Shown: one piece after another, positions 29,401-39,127 of the stretch
How positions within the stretch are numbered: the stretch's first letter is position 1
How the letters are laid out: each line of letters begins with the position of its first letter
Source of the DNA: Saccharomycodes ludwigii
Lineage: Eukaryota > Ascomycota > Saccharomycetes > Saccharomycodales > Saccharomycodaceae
Assembly: GCF_020623625.1 (NCBI RefSeq)
Contig: NC_060200.1
Location: forward strand, 2,190,001 to 2,254,000
Direction: 5' to 3'
Length of the DNA: 64,000 nucleotides
Notes under the pieces: model-generated
What the model saw: only the letters and a program-made list of their open reading frames with translations
Told to the model about the DNA's origin: nothing
The model's database searches: none
Program-made: the position numbers and the translations under genes

Positions 29401-29500
29401 CACGTTTATTCCTACTTCTGCATCTCACAGCTACAAGTATATTTAATTCTTCTTCGTTTTTATTGCTATTGATATTGGTATCAATTTGTTTAATACTCAT
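26456..29500 (-). CDS. CIN8: CIN8, kinesin-5 spindle motor
   Basis: Bipolar homotetrameric kinesin-5 that crosslinks and slides antiparallel spindle microtubules during assembly and anaphase. The protein has 1014 residues (S. cerevisiae about 1000). The N-terminal motor domain, about 20-445, carries the P-loop GMTSTGKT (112-119), switch I SSRSH (315-319) and switch II DLAGSE (346-351). A Ser/Arg/Asn-rich insert of roughly 90 residues at about 185-275 in loop 8 is the hallmark of Cin8 rather than Kip1. Coiled coil follows from about 450 with a long helical stalk, and the C-terminus has a basic, NLS-like LRKRTH and NKRNK tail. An ACGCGT box lies 337 bp upstream. First ATG used. Confidence 0.95.
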   Translation of the reverse strand: MSIKQIDTNINSNKNEEELNILVAVRCRSRNKREVEAKSPVVVTVPDIMGKNEVIINTSGDIGIAAQLTSKKYLVDKVFGPSADQNLIFQEIANPLFTEFVKGYNCTVLVYGMTSTGKTYTMTGDENLRNGELVDEAGIIPRILFKLFDHLKSDQQNSDFIVKCSFIELYNEELKDLLAYPISTTISDSNVKKLKIFDSNPKNSRNHTYKAKRYVHNTDAANNTMKRKSFTRSTPSISNSRRSSLSRISSRNSSSLSFQDNNATTNGTRERNNDTGIYIQNLQEFEISSAQQGIRLLQRGLKLRQVASTKMNDFSSRSHTIFTILLYKKTNDRDEMYRISKMNLVDLAGSENINKSGAQNQRIKEAGSINQSLLTLGRVINSLADKNPHVPFRESKLTRLLQDSLGGNTKTALIATISPAQMNFDETSSTLEYATKAKNIKNKPEMGELLLKDILVKNLATELSKLKADLYNTKNKEGIYLESENYDELMRDYENSKTEVIEAKRLIKYLKSQNEEYLKEKQKFIGKLELQKKKILELNTVIDYIYEKMDKQHKNEENLVDHAKQLAEAITLMQDTVNYYNEDKRNSKNRIKEILDNTLWEIQGNIDQYLSRIQDILETNIGTHEVEEVIVSSADRPRNTTTLIESIKKDVMETFQKIKSKNVQEIQNVVDTQVDVSTKDLDDITSHIENLKQVTAKQICNITTGLSEISEYCNEFRYILNEDLFNVDCEAVISPLLLTTYTHLTEDSNELLASMKKLMEDHLQNSKTMLMDSLKHITTDLVASENKALNPTRLKLDETIEKINHSDSLNNKFEINFKNSITCIQETLQKNKTTNAEFKNLVKIQLDSLDKECAKLSDAKEGSRFFSGLNELSSSQDMMKLELKSNLGHYQSIRKNIKDMGDSLEKLIENNDNKNKENESTLDKILKHIEYKQLKPVGSTGKTPLRPMVPIENGISHASVNQPGETTIIKRHNNTAQSPTILRKRTHILDDDVKSDIVEESEMGILNKRNKVIE

Positions 29501-30299
29501 GGTTGTATATGGTACTATACAGACCTGGATTTATCTATATATATATATTAGCACCTTTTTATTTTTGTTTTTGCTTTTGTTTTAAACTCTTGCTGGAGGC
29601 TGTTTTCTCTGTAAAATTAGAAAAAGATTTACCGTAAAAGTATTTCTAGCATTATTACAATATATTTCTTTTAAATGATATTATAAGATAGACAAACCAG
29701 TAAACAAATAACTAGTAAACAGATAATTGATACACATAAAAGATCCAAGCTATAAAAAACGAAGGAAAAAAAAAAAAAATAAAATAAAATAAAATAAAAT
29801 AAAATAAAAAAATATAAATAAATGAACATTGGCTTAACGCGTTTTTTCTTTTCCTTTTTTTGATGAAATCTCTCTTTATTTCCGTACAAAAAAAAAAACA
29901 AAAAAAAAATTGGCCCCATCATTAAAACCAAACCACAAATTGAATAACAATTACGAAATAAAACTTACAAGAAATGTGTGAAAATATATTGCCTTTTTTT
30001 ACATATGGCAAAATTCTCACAGCAAGCTTTTGTAATCTTGTTTTATTTATGTTGCTTTTCAATCAATTAATTAAAAAAATCGTATGTCTATATATCCATC
30101 TGTTATACAGAAATAATATAAAAATCCAATGGTCTCGATTCAAGCTATAAAATAAAAACGTAACATCACCATAGATGATCATATATATTTAAAAACAAAA
30201 TAAAAAATGCATTAGTTTAATAGTTAGAAGCATTTCCCCCCCCCCGTTTATATTCTACACAGTTATTGCCAGGGTACATAAAATACCAGTCCACTATTC
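29501..30299. other. CIN8 upstream / UTP23 downstream region
   Basis: About 800 bp. Near 29766-29812 a run of A's passes into tandem AAAAT units. It has an ACGCGT at 29837-29842 and an eleven-base C run at about 30235-30245 close to the UTP23 stop. The 86-codon minus frame at 29671-29931 is mostly repeat-derived. Confidence 0.5.
29837..29842. promoter_or_regulatory. MCB-type box upstream of CIN8
   Basis: ACGCGT, inside AACGCGTT, lies 337 bp upstream of the CIN8 ATG. This is the Mbp1/Swi6 (MBF) core that drives G1/S transcription. CIN8 is a cell-cycle gene, so the site is plausible, but a single hexamer can occur by chance. Confidence 0.4.
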
Positions 30300-31214
30300 T
30301 CAACTCCTTTCTTTTTTATCGTTCTCAGTAACATTGGGACTGACACCATTTTCATCATCCAAAGTGGTGGAATTAGACAAAACAGTGTTGATGCTTTTTG
30401 CCTCTGTATCCGCAATGTTATTTCTCTTTTTATGGTGTTTTCTCTTTCTCTTTTTCTTTACGGGTTCATCAGTTGTATTTTCATTTGTAGAACTCTCGCT
30501 TTCCTTTGGAATGGTTTCTATAACTTTATCTTTATTTTCAGTAGTTATGTCATTCGAAATAGCCTTTTTTTGTTTTTTTTTAACGCTTAATGGATTTGGA
30601 CCTTTACGTCCATTTCTTTTCCTCTTCAAAATGTTTTCTTTATCATCGATGTTATTATGATCGCTTTGAAAGTTTAGTCCAGCATTTTTAGAATCATTTA
30701 AGCCAGAAGTCAATTTTTTTTCTTCTTGCTGAACATTGAACCTATTACTAGCATCACTTAATGGTTCCATGACCATAACACTCCTATTCATATGAATAAT
30801 AGGAACCCCAGGAATCTTTCTCAATTTTCTTCTTAACTCGACATTTTGGGAGCATACAACATATCTGTGCTTATTTTTGTTATCTACATTAACAACACTG
30901 AGTATACAATCTTTAGGACTTTCTGGAGCCTTAATGGAGTGATTACAACGACGTCTTTCAAAACTTTTGGCTTTATCAATAACTGTCTGATCAGCTGCTT
31001 CATACAATGCTTGGATACAACATTGTGTAATCATTGGCTTAATTTTTTCGGCATTTAAAGTTTTTTTTAAACCTTTTATTAAGTCAAAGGATGTTTGACA
31101 AGTGTCTAATATGATTTCATTATCAATTAAAATTTGGTACGGTTCTCTAAATTTGAAAGCGTGGCTATAAACTAGCATTTGCTTTTTGTAGGCTTTAGCT
31201 CTCTTTTGACGCAT
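30300..31214 (-). CDS. UTP23: UTP23, SSU processome PIN-like protein
   Basis: Nucleolar component of the small-subunit processome needed for early 18S pre-rRNA cleavages and release of snR30. The protein has 304 residues (S. cerevisiae 254). The start MRQKRAKAYKKQM and the PIN-like fold over about 1-165 are typical (FREPYQILIDNEIILDTC). Cys and His residues of the Utp23 zinc-binding motif are visible at CC near 85, CNH near 120 and C near 132. A Lys-rich tail makes up the rest (PLSVKKKQKK, KKKRKRKHHKKR) and probably directs nucleolar localisation and RNA binding. First ATG used. In S. cerevisiae UTP23 is beside YSP3, a PRB1 paralogue, and PRB1 is two genes away here. Confidence 0.94.
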   Translation of the reverse strand: MRQKRAKAYKKQMLVYSHAFKFREPYQILIDNEIILDTCQTSFDLIKGLKKTLNAEKIKPMITQCCIQALYEAADQTVIDKAKSFERRRCNHSIKAPESPKDCILSVVNVDNKNKHRYVVCSQNVELRRKLRKIPGVPIIHMNRSVMVMEPLSDASNRFNVQQEEKKLTSGLNDSKNAGLNFQSDHNNIDDKENILKRKRNGRKGPNPLSVKKKQKKAISNDITTENKDKVIETIPKESESSTNENTTDEPVKKKRKRKHHKKRNNIADTEAKSINTVLSNSTTLDDENGVSPNVTENDKKERS

Positions 31215-31695
31215 ATTTGTTATTTTTAGTTAGCTGGTCTTTTTTCTTTTTTTTTTTTTTTTTTTATTTTTGATTTTGAAGTATAAAGTTATGTCTTCTG
31301 AATGGAGAAAAGTAAAAGTGTTGACAAGAATAAAACAACTAAATATACAAGTTTTTTGTATCCTTTTATTATTATTATTCTTACTGTTTCTCGACATTTA
31401 AAAAGCAAAACCAAAAAAAAAAAAAAATAAAAAAAAAAAAAAAAAAAAAAAAAATAAAATAAAATAAAATAAAAAGAAAAGATGAACTAAATTATATATA
31501 TATATATATATTTTTTTTTTCTCCGCGAAAAACCAAAAATGTTAGACACGTCTTCAATAAATAAATAACCTTCAAAAACCACATGCTTGTCTCCCAATGA
31601 GAAATAATTTAATGCAGTCTAAAAAAGAATAACGACAAGATATTATTTTCTTTTTTTATGTCTATTCTCGACAAGCAGTGCAGTAAGACCCAGTA
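31215..31695. other. UTP23 upstream region
   Basis: About 480 bp with a T run near 31248-31265, A runs passing into AAAAT units at about 31410-31476, a (TA)n stretch near 31493-31510 and CGCGAAA (SCB-type) at about 31524-31530. Confidence 0.5.
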
Positions 31696-32676
31696 CTACT
31701 TATTCTCACTATTTCTAATTCCAGTAACGATGTTGTTGTTATGCTCATTCGTACGAATATTAACACAAAAAGATCGAACTATATCGCCCAAGTGTTCCAA
31801 TATTCTATTTATTTGGAAAATAATAAATATTAAAAGAACAAATTTGATTAACTTGGAATGTGTTGATAATGTAGGAAACCATTTATCAATCAAAACATTA
31901 ATTCTAAGAGATAACTTGATAAAATATGCTTCAAAAGTGTTGTATCTAGCAAATATCTTGTTTCCATCCGCGTCATTCAATAATTGACGTTGTTCAATAT
32001 AAAGATTTGCGCTTTTACATGTTTCTAAATCATTTGCATTTTTATCAGGGTTATCAGAGGAAACTTTATTTGAAGTTTCATTCGACGAAGAAGGAGAAGA
32101 TCTTTCCGTTTCTTTTCTTTTACCATTTTTGTCTAGGTCTTTTGCACTTAATTTGTTTTCTTTAATGATATTAATATTGCTAGGAACGGTCATTTTTCTA
32201 GGTGGGTCAAGTTTCTTAGCACCTTTGTACGTTTTATTAATATTTTTTTTGGTGCTACCATTATTTTCGTCGCTATTAATATTATTCACATCAACAACAT
32301 GCAATTCTGGTCGTTTAACCTCAAATGTGTCTCTCTTCTGTCGCTGTAATTCATGTTGTACCAAAAAATTATTATTCTTATTATTCTTATTATTCTTAAT
32401 GTGTTCACGATAATGCTCTTTTATATTACCATTTTGATAAATCATTGAAGAGGTGACGGTTCCTTGAAATGCAACGTATGGTTCTGGAAGGGAAGGTTTT
32501 GATATTGGGGGTGCAGGTGGTATTCTTTTTTGCGCTATACTAAGGGGAACATAATTATCTTTCAAGGTAAAATTATCTACATCTCTTTGGGGATATGGGA
32601 CCATAAGCCTTCTACCACTGGAGCTTAAATCTTCACTATCATCAGTAACGTTATTGTTCATATATTCATTAGGCAT
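31696..32676 (-). CDS. Unrecognised protein with one C-terminal membrane segment
   Basis: I do not recognise this 326-residue protein. The N-terminal 240 residues are hydrophilic and low-complexity: a Pro-rich stretch at about 50-68 (RIPPAPPISKPSLPEPY), an Asn/Lys-rich stretch near 92-103 and Ser/Asn/Lys-rich spacer. A more structured part begins near 240 (YNTFEAYFIKLSLRINVLIDKW) and leads to one hydrophobic helix at about 275-295 (LIKFVLLIFIIFQINRIL) with about 30 residues after it. This suggests a single-span, nearly tail-anchored protein with its bulk in the cytosol. Codon use and the downstream and upstream tandem genes look ordinary, and the frame is long and ATG-initiated, so it is probably real. 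No S. cerevisiae gene comes to mind at this place between UTP23 and PRB1. Confidence 0.7.
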   Translation of the reverse strand: MPNEYMNNNVTDDSEDLSSSGRRLMVPYPQRDVDNFTLKDNYVPLSIAQKRIPPAPPISKPSLPEPYVAFQGTVTSSMIYQNGNIKEHYREHIKNNKNNKNNNFLVQHELQRQKRDTFEVKRPELHVVDVNNINSDENNGSTKKNINKTYKGAKKLDPPRKMTVPSNINIIKENKLSAKDLDKNGKRKETERSSPSSSNETSNKVSSDNPDKNANDLETCKSANLYIEQRQLLNDADGNKIFARYNTFEAYFIKLSLRINVLIDKWFPTLSTHSKLIKFVLLIFIIFQINRILEHLGDIVRSFCVNIRTNEHNNNIVTGIRNSENK

Positions 32677-33444
32677 TTGTTAATTAAAAAATTGAGTGTG
32701 TTATTTATCCTTGTTAATAGGATGTTTATGGCAGAGATTATCAAACGAGGTTTCAAAAAAGAAAAAAAAAATAAAAAAAAAATTAAAATAATAATTTTGG
32801 CTTTAAATGCATTCATAATCCATTAAAGGTTAGATTCTTACGTATACTAATAAACTTAAGTTACCCCCATCAACACCTTGTGGCCGAAATATAACCAAGG
32901 ATGTTAACAAGTGGTATTATTGGGAGCCTGGATAACTTCTAGTCAAAAGACAAGCAATAATATCAATTAAAAACTATTATAATATTAAATAATAATTATA
33001 TAAAATACTTGTATGTATATAAATTCCACCAAATAAAATAAATCCTAGTAACAATAAAACATAACGATAATAACAACGGAATGACACGATTTGCTAAAAA
33101 AAAATAAAATAAAATAAAATAAAATAAAATAAAATAAAGGCAAAAGTTAAAAGGACAAAGATGCTAAATTATAAGAAAAGCAAAATAAAAATAAAGCAAA
33201 AATCTCTAAATTATATCATCAATAATAAACTGTTAAGGGGAAAAAAAAAGGCAAAAAAAAAAAGAAAAAAAAAAGATAAGCTAAATTTAAAAACAGCATA
33301 TATGAATAGTAGATCTTCCTGTACCATTATAAAACTCCCTCTAACTCATCTAAAAGTTTGGCGAATTAACCACAGTATCCACTTGCCACTCTTTCCTCTC
33401 ATTCATCTGAGCCATTGCTTTCATACCCATGCGTAAAAGGAAAT
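32677..33444. other. Intergenic region between the 326-aa gene and PRB1
   Basis: About 770 bp of AT-rich DNA. It has AAAAT tandem units at about 33102-33138 and an A-rich run near 33241-33274. A plus-strand Lys-rich frame at 33161-33436 is produced by the A runs. No further feature is seen. Confidence 0.5.
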
Positions 33445-35169
33445 TCAAAATAATCTCAAATCCTCAAACAAATGTCTAACTTCCTCAAAAATGTTATCAG
33501 TCTTGCCACCTATAGAGTCCACCAAGGAGCCCAAAGTTTCTTGCAAGCGACTCTCATCAAGTCTCTCCTCGTGTTCCCTCTCATTACCAATATCTTTGCC
33601 CCAGAAATCTGACAAATCTTCGCCACCACCGTTAAAAATTAACAAGTTTGGTGTTTCAGAATCAATATCACTCAAAACATCCTTAGTAGCAAAAGATAAA
33701 ACCTTCTTTTTCAATAAAGCTGGTGTGATCTTAGAGGAACCTTGGTAATATGCACTATCAGAATCCGGCTGCAAGGACAAATAATAAGTCAATAAACCAG
33801 CAACGTGTGGTGAGGCCATAGAAGTACCAGACAAGACAGCAGTAGCACTGTCGGAGCCAATATATGTAGATAAAATATTCAAACCTGGAGCAAAAACATC
33901 CACACAAGACCCCCAGTTAGAGAAATAAGCTCTGTCGTCACTCAAAGTGGAAGCACCAACAGTAACCGCATTTTCAGCAGCAGCTGGAGAAGTGTTACAG
34001 GCATCTTGATCCTCATTACCAGCAGCAACAGCAAAATGCAAACCAGCTTTAACGGCAGCGTTAACAGCCAAGTCCAAAGTTGGTGATTTGCCCCCGCCCA
34101 AAGACATGTTAGCAGTGGAACCCTTGAATTTTTTATTATTCTTTTTAACTTCAGAAGTGTGCGATTCAGCTGCATATTCAACACCTTTAATGACATCGGA
34201 CATAGTACCCGAACCATTTGATCTCAACACTTTGACAGCAACGATCTTTGCCTTCTTGGCAACACCATAGCTGTTTGAACCAATCGTACCGGCACAATGA
34301 GTACCGTGTCCATTTCCATCGATGTCCTCATCGTCATATGGAATGGTTTTACCCCAAACGGCTCTACCATCAAACTCAACATGTTCCACATTGACACCTG
34401 TATCTATGACATAAGAAGTGACACCTTCTCCGGCATTATCATCAAACAGATACTTATTGAAACTGCCCAAATTCAATTTTTCACGATGAGAGATACGAGC
34501 TAAACCCCAAGGGGCACCATTTTGGGTATCAAAATCATTGGCATACACCATTGAATCTTGTTCAACGTAATCGACAAAGGGGGTTGCACGAATAAAATCA
34601 ACAACTCCCTCGGTGAAATATCCAACATAACCAGATAATAAACCATCTCCAATAGAGAAAGAATCTTGAATACCACCCTCCTTAACTATGGCTTTGACTC
34701 CATACAAATCATCTGTTGTAGTAGAAGTGAAAAAGGGATCGTTTGGTGACAAGTTACTAACAACATTCAAATGGACTTCAGAAATTAGTTCCTTATGGAA
34801 ATCAATTTCTTCTGCAGAAATGCCCTTTTTAAAAACAATAATGTAGCGGTTTGGAATAATTTCGTTTTTGTTACTATTAGTGTTTACAATAGGAGCTAGT
34901 TTAAAGTTCTTTTCGCCCTCGGCATCAGCCATATAAACATCAATTGTATTCTTACCCAAAGCAGCCAAAGCAGAGTCCAAAGAATCATACTCAGAGTCGG
35001 ATTCATCATGATGCTTGCCCTTCATAAGACCGCAACCCTCATGTTTAGACTTGTGCTTAGGACTGTCTTTAGCAGCAGGAACAGAAGTGGAGTCGATTTC
35101 TGGAATAACTAGAGCACTACCTAAAGCAACCAAAACAGACAAAGGTAATAACGTGTTTGAAACTTTCAT
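33445..35169 (-). CDS. PRB1: PRB1, vacuolar subtilisin-like proteinase B
   Basis: Serine endoprotease of the vacuole that degrades autophagic and imported proteins and activates other vacuolar hydrolases. The protein has 574 residues (S. cerevisiae 635). A signal peptide is at about 1-19, followed by a propeptide with an inhibitor-type domain (NRYIIVFKKGISAEEIDFHK, about 107-126). The mature S8 domain starts near 210. The catalytic triad is D256 (SYVIDTG), H288 (GNGHGTHCAGT) and S450 (SGTSMASPHVAG), with oxyanion N385 (AAGNEDQ). A C-terminal extension after about 510 is acidic and is removed in the S. cerevisiae protein. First ATG used. In S. cerevisiae PRB1 lies beside CIN8 and SOM1, as in this region. 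Confidence 0.95.
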   Translation of the reverse strand: MKVSNTLLPLSVLVALGSALVIPEIDSTSVPAAKDSPKHKSKHEGCGLMKGKHHDESDSEYDSLDSALAALGKNTIDVYMADAEGEKNFKLAPIVNTNSNKNEIIPNRYIIVFKKGISAEEIDFHKELISEVHLNVVSNLSPNDPFFTSTTTDDLYGVKAIVKEGGIQDSFSIGDGLLSGYVGYFTEGVVDFIRATPFVDYVEQDSMVYANDFDTQNGAPWGLARISHREKLNLGSFNKYLFDDNAGEGVTSYVIDTGVNVEHVEFDGRAVWGKTIPYDDEDIDGNGHGTHCAGTIGSNSYGVAKKAKIVAVKVLRSNGSGTMSDVIKGVEYAAESHTSEVKKNNKKFKGSTANMSLGGGKSPTLDLAVNAAVKAGLHFAVAAGNEDQDACNTSPAAAENAVTVGASTLSDDRAYFSNWGSCVDVFAPGLNILSTYIGSDSATAVLSGTSMASPHVAGLLTYYLSLQPDSDSAYYQGSSKITPALLKKKVLSFATKDVLSDIDSETPNLLIFNGGGEDLSDFWGKDIGNEREHEERLDESRLQETLGSLVDSIGGKTDNIFEEVRHLFEDLRLF

Positions 35170-36660
35170 TGTGAATTAAACGTGATTTTGAATTTATTAT
35201 TTTTTTTTTTTTCCTTTCTTTTTCTTTTTCTTTTGTTAATTGTCAGGAAATATAGACCAGCTATTTATTTGCAAATATTTTGGTGGTTTTTATTTTGTTA
35301 TAATTATTTTTTTATAATTATTTTGTTTTTTTTTTTCTTTTCTTCGTCTGAACTAATTTTTAGTCTACCGTAAAAAAAAAAAGGGGGGGGGATAGATTTG
35401 ATGTTATATAAATGATGGTTTGTAATGTAATATCAACGTCTATATTAATATTACTAGTAACAAAAAAAAAAAAAGGTTTATTTATTTTAAATGTTTGATA
35501 TGTTTTTTTCTTTTTTTATCTTTTTGTTTTTGCAGAGGAAACTATAGTGATAATGCTTTATGGAGATTAACTAATCGCGTCTAAAAACTTTAAAGAAAAA
35601 GAAAAAGAGAATAGGTTAAGAGTTGAAAACACTTTAAATATCTTCTGTCTTTATATAATGTATTTTTTTAAAAAAAAGAAAAAAGAAAAAAGAAAAAATA
35701 AAAAAAAATAAAATAATCTAATTTAAAATTCGCTTATCTATCTTTTTTAAGGGGTGCTGTCTGTAAGTGGAGGATAATAAATAGCTTTATAGTAAAAATA
35801 GCTCTATAGTAAAAATGGGTGGCAAAAAGCCTATCGGAGTAAATATTTTTTGTTAGTAAAAAAAAAAAAACTGGCGTAGAGTTTATACATAAGAATAAAA
35901 GTAAAATAAGAACAACGAGAGAAGGGTTAAAGGAGACGAATAACAACTGTATTACTCTTCTGATAATGCTCAACTAGAAAAATGATAATTTGTTATTAAA
36001 TGGTATAGTAAAACTAGTACTCATTCTCTTTATTAAAATAAAAAAAAAAGGTGATAGCAGGTCTTTAGCATGATGTGTGTGGGTGTGTAAGTTTTATTTT
36101 TTTTTTTTTTTTTTTTTTTCTTACGTTAACCCCTAATATATAGTACCACTAGGGCAATATCTGTGGTAATTGTACTATCAAAATTAATATTATTATCATT
36201 ACCAACGTCATTATCTAAAAATAGCAAATAAAAGCAAACATTACAAATTGTATATTATCTCATCTATACATACATGTAAAGATAACAAGCATCAATTTAT
36301 CATCCCAATCCTCCATATCTTCGTAGATCATTATTGCTATCATTACTTATAAAACAAAATAAAACATTTTTAAGTCAGTAATCATGTTTTTGCTTATTCT
36401 TAACTTGTTATTGTGGTCATTAAAAAGATACTAAATATTACAAGCAAACAAAAAACAAAAACAAAAAAAAAATAACCTCTTCCTCAAAACATGAGTCAAC
36501 CTCATTTGAACTATTTCTATAATATTATATATGACCTCATACACGCCACCAGAAAGACAAAAGACATCGTAACAAAGATAGTGAACATGGGCGTCCTACT
36601 TATCTTCTTTAGTTGAACATAGTCAAACATAAATATTTTAATTAAACAATACCTCCAGCT

Positions 36661-36699
<39 letters not shown>

Positions 36700-36816
36700 A
36701 ATATCACCATAATAACAACTATATATAATAATAATAATAAAATAACACTAAATACATAACAAACTAATTACAATAATGACTCATTATAAAGTAAAAATTG
36801 GCAAAACCCAGATCGT
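35170..36816. other. Long PRB1-FUM1 intergenic region
   Basis: This 1.65-kb stretch has no convincing gene. It holds a run of A then G near 35370-35391, T runs near 36097-36119, AAAGAA-type repeats near 35675-35715, and a 34-base A run at 36665-36698. A 79-codon hydrophobic minus frame at 35734-35973 lacks any known motif. No tRNA or snoRNA-like boxes were noticed. Confidence 0.5.
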
Positions 36817-38319
36817 TCATGGTTTTGGTCCAATCATTTTTTCTGGAACAACCCATTCGTCAAATTCCTTCTCTGTCAAAACACCCAACTCTAAGGCAGA
36901 TTCTTTCAAAGTAATACCCTTGTGGTGAGCATTTTTGGCAACTTTAGAGGCAGCATCATAGCCGATCTTTGGATTCAAAGCAGTAACCAACATCAAAGAC
37001 TCATGCAATAATTTGTTGATCTTACCGGTATTAGCCTTGATACCATCAACACAATGGATTTTAAATGAGTGACAAGCATCGGCCATCAACCTAATAGAAC
37101 GCAATAAATTAGCAATCAAAACTGGCTTGTAAACATTCAATTCGAATTGACCACCTGCACCGGCATAGGTGATGGCAGCGTTATTACCCATGACTTGAAC
37201 ACAAACTTGGGTCATGGCTTCGTTCTGGGTTGGGTTAACTTTACCAGGCATAATGGAAGAACCTGGTTCATTTTCTGGCAAAGCCAATTCCCCGTAACCA
37301 CATCTTGGACCAGAACCCAAGTATCTAATATCTTGAGCAATCTTGAATAAGGAACAGGCAACAGTGTTCAAAGCGCCAGAAGCCTCAACAATAGCATCAT
37401 GGTTGGCCAAAGCTTCAAACTTGTTTGGAGCAGTTTTGAAATCAATACCGGTCTCCTTGGAGACTTCCTCAGCAATCTTTTCAGCAAAACCAATCTTGGT
37501 GTTCAAACCAGTGCCAACAGCAGTACCACCTTGAGCAATGAACTTCAAGTTAACTAAAGAATGCTCAATACGACCAATCCCATTGGTTAATTGTTGAACG
37601 TAACCAGAAAATTCTTGACCTAAGGTCAATGGAGTAGCATCTTGCAAATGGGTCCTACCAATCTTGACAATATCTTTAAATTCCTCAGACTTTTTAGCCA
37701 AAGAATCTCTCAATTGAGTAAGCTTTGGTAATAAGTCATGAGTAATTTCAGTAACAGCAGCAATATGCATAACAGTTGGGAAAGTGTCATTAGAAGACTG
37801 AGATTGGTTGCAATGATTGTTTGGGTGAATTTGCTTAGAACCCAACTTACCACCTAATAATTCAATAGCTCTGTTCGAGATAACTTCATTGGCGTTCATA
37901 TTACTCTGAGTACCAGAACCAGTTTGAAAGACAACTAGAGGGAAATGCTGGTCCAATTTACCAGAAATCACTTCATCGGCAGCTTTCTGGATAACTTTAG
38001 ATATACTTGGATCTAAAGTACCAAAGCCTTCATTAACTCTGGCAGCAGACTTCTTGATAATACCAAAAGATTTGATAATTGGTTCTGGCATTCTTTCTCT
38101 TGGACCACCAATCTTGAAGTTTTGGAAAGACCTTTGGGTCTGAGCACCCCAGTATTTATCAGCTGGGACCTTGATTTCACCGAAAGCATCGGTTTCAATT
38201 CTAAATTGTTGTTGTAAAGATGTATTAGTAGTAGATAGCATCATTCTACTGATCAAAACAGTATGCTTGTTGTTGATTGACCTTAAAAAATTGGTTCTTG
38301 TGGTAGTATTTCTTAACAT
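36817..38319 (-). CDS. FUM1: FUM1, fumarate hydratase
   Basis: Class II fumarase that interconverts fumarate and L-malate in the TCA cycle. In yeast one gene supplies both mitochondria and cytosol. The protein has 500 residues (S. cerevisiae 488). The first 35 or so residues are basic and hydroxylated ([19 protein letters not shown]), a mitochondrial presequence. The fold starts at [21 protein letters not shown]. The active-site regions [13 protein letters not shown], the stretch [18 protein letters not shown] and the fumarase signature [11 protein letters not shown] (353-363) are all intact. First ATG used. Codon use is strongly biased, as expected for an abundant enzyme. FUM1 and KEL3 are neighbours in S. 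cerevisiae; here SOM1 and PCM1 lie between them. Confidence 0.98.
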   Translation of the reverse strand: MLRNTTTRTNFLRSINNKHTVLISRMMLSTTNTSLQQQFRIETDAFGEIKVPADKYWGAQTQRSFQNFKIGGPRERMPEPIIKSFGIIKKSAARVNEGFGTLDPSISKVIQKAADEVISGKLDQHFPLVVFQTGSGTQSNMNANEVISNRAIELLGGKLGSKQIHPNNHCNQSQSSNDTFPTVMHIAAVTEITHDLLPKLTQLRDSLAKKSEEFKDIVKIGRTHLQDATPLTLGQEFSGYVQQLTNGIGRIEHSLVNLKFIAQGGTAVGTGLNTKIGFAEKIAEEVSKETGIDFKTAPNKFEALANHDAIVEASGALNTVACSLFKIAQDIRYLGSGPRCGYGELALPENEPGSSIMPGKVNPTQNEAMTQVCVQVMGNNAAITYAGAGGQFELNVYKPVLIANLLRSIRLMADACHSFKIHCVDGIKANTGKINKLLHESLMLVTALNPKIGYDAASKVAKNAHHKGITLKESALELGVLTEKEFDEWVVPEKMIGPKP

Positions 38320-38962
38320 TTTTGTTCCGGATAAATATCTTGTTTGTCAAAAAAGTAAAAAAAAAAAAAATTTAGAATATATTATTAAACCCGTAGACCG
38401 AATTTTTTTTGTTTTGGTTTTTTTTTTTTTTTTTTTTTTTGATACTTTTCCCTGGTAGTTTCTAAGTTTGTTTTATTATCTACTAAAACAAAAGTAAGAG
38501 CTTGTTAAATAAACATAAGAATACTTAAGTTAAGGGGAGGGTAGGAAGATGGAAAGAAAGAAAAAAAAAAAATTTAAAAAAAAAAAAAAAGAAAAAAAGA
38601 AAAAATTAAAGTCATTCTAATCTTAACTCAGACTAGGGTGGATATATATATATATATAAACCAGAGTGGATTGTTAAGAAATGCTATGAAGGCGGTTAGA
38701 CTCGAAAGAAATTATATAAATCTAAACAAAAATGGAAACAAGATCTACTAAAAGGATAAAGTGTTTTCATTATATATATAATATATATAAGTGTGAGCGT
38801 ATATGTGCGTTTAAGGGATGCATGCATGTGTATAATATAATTTAATAAAAATAATATTTTTATTTTCCCTTTCGTCCTCTTTTGTCTCTGCCAATTAAAT
38901 AATTAATATATGAGAACCAATCAGGAAACAAGCTAGATGAATTGTTGCTTTGTTAAAATATA

Positions 38963-39003
<41 letters not shown>

Positions 39004-39127
39004 CGCCGAGGCCTTGAAAAAAGAAGCTTATCAGTTTTCGGTTCCGAAATCGGAATATTCATTACTGGCTCAATTGAAAGTTTAAAAAGTTGGTAATTGC
39101 AACAAATCAATGAACATAGAGCCATTA
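38320..39127. other. FUM1 upstream / SOM1 downstream region
   Basis: About 800 bp with T runs (38417-38440), A runs near 38560-38605, (TA)n at 38642-38658, and a 39-base T run (38965-39003) followed by a cluster of CGG/CCG half-sites (39036-39055). No gene is seen. Confidence 0.55.
39036..39055. promoter_or_regulatory. Nested CGG inverted repeats
   Basis: TTTCGG, then TTCCGAAA, then TCGGAA form two overlapping inverted repeats: TTTCGG/CCGAAA with 2 bp between, and TTCCG/CGGAA with 4 bp between. CGG triplets in such pairs are typical of zinc-cluster activator sites. The site lies about 720 bp upstream of FUM1 and just 3' of SOM1. Confidence 0.35.

Noticed and set aside
33161-33436. 91-codon Lys-rich frame between the 326-aa gene and PRB1.
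   Set aside because: The Lys runs are translations of A-rich tracts and the rest shows no motif.
35734-35973. 79-codon hydrophobic frame upstream of PRB1.
   Set aside because: Hydrophobicity comes from T-rich composition; no family match is recognisable and there are homopolymers within it.
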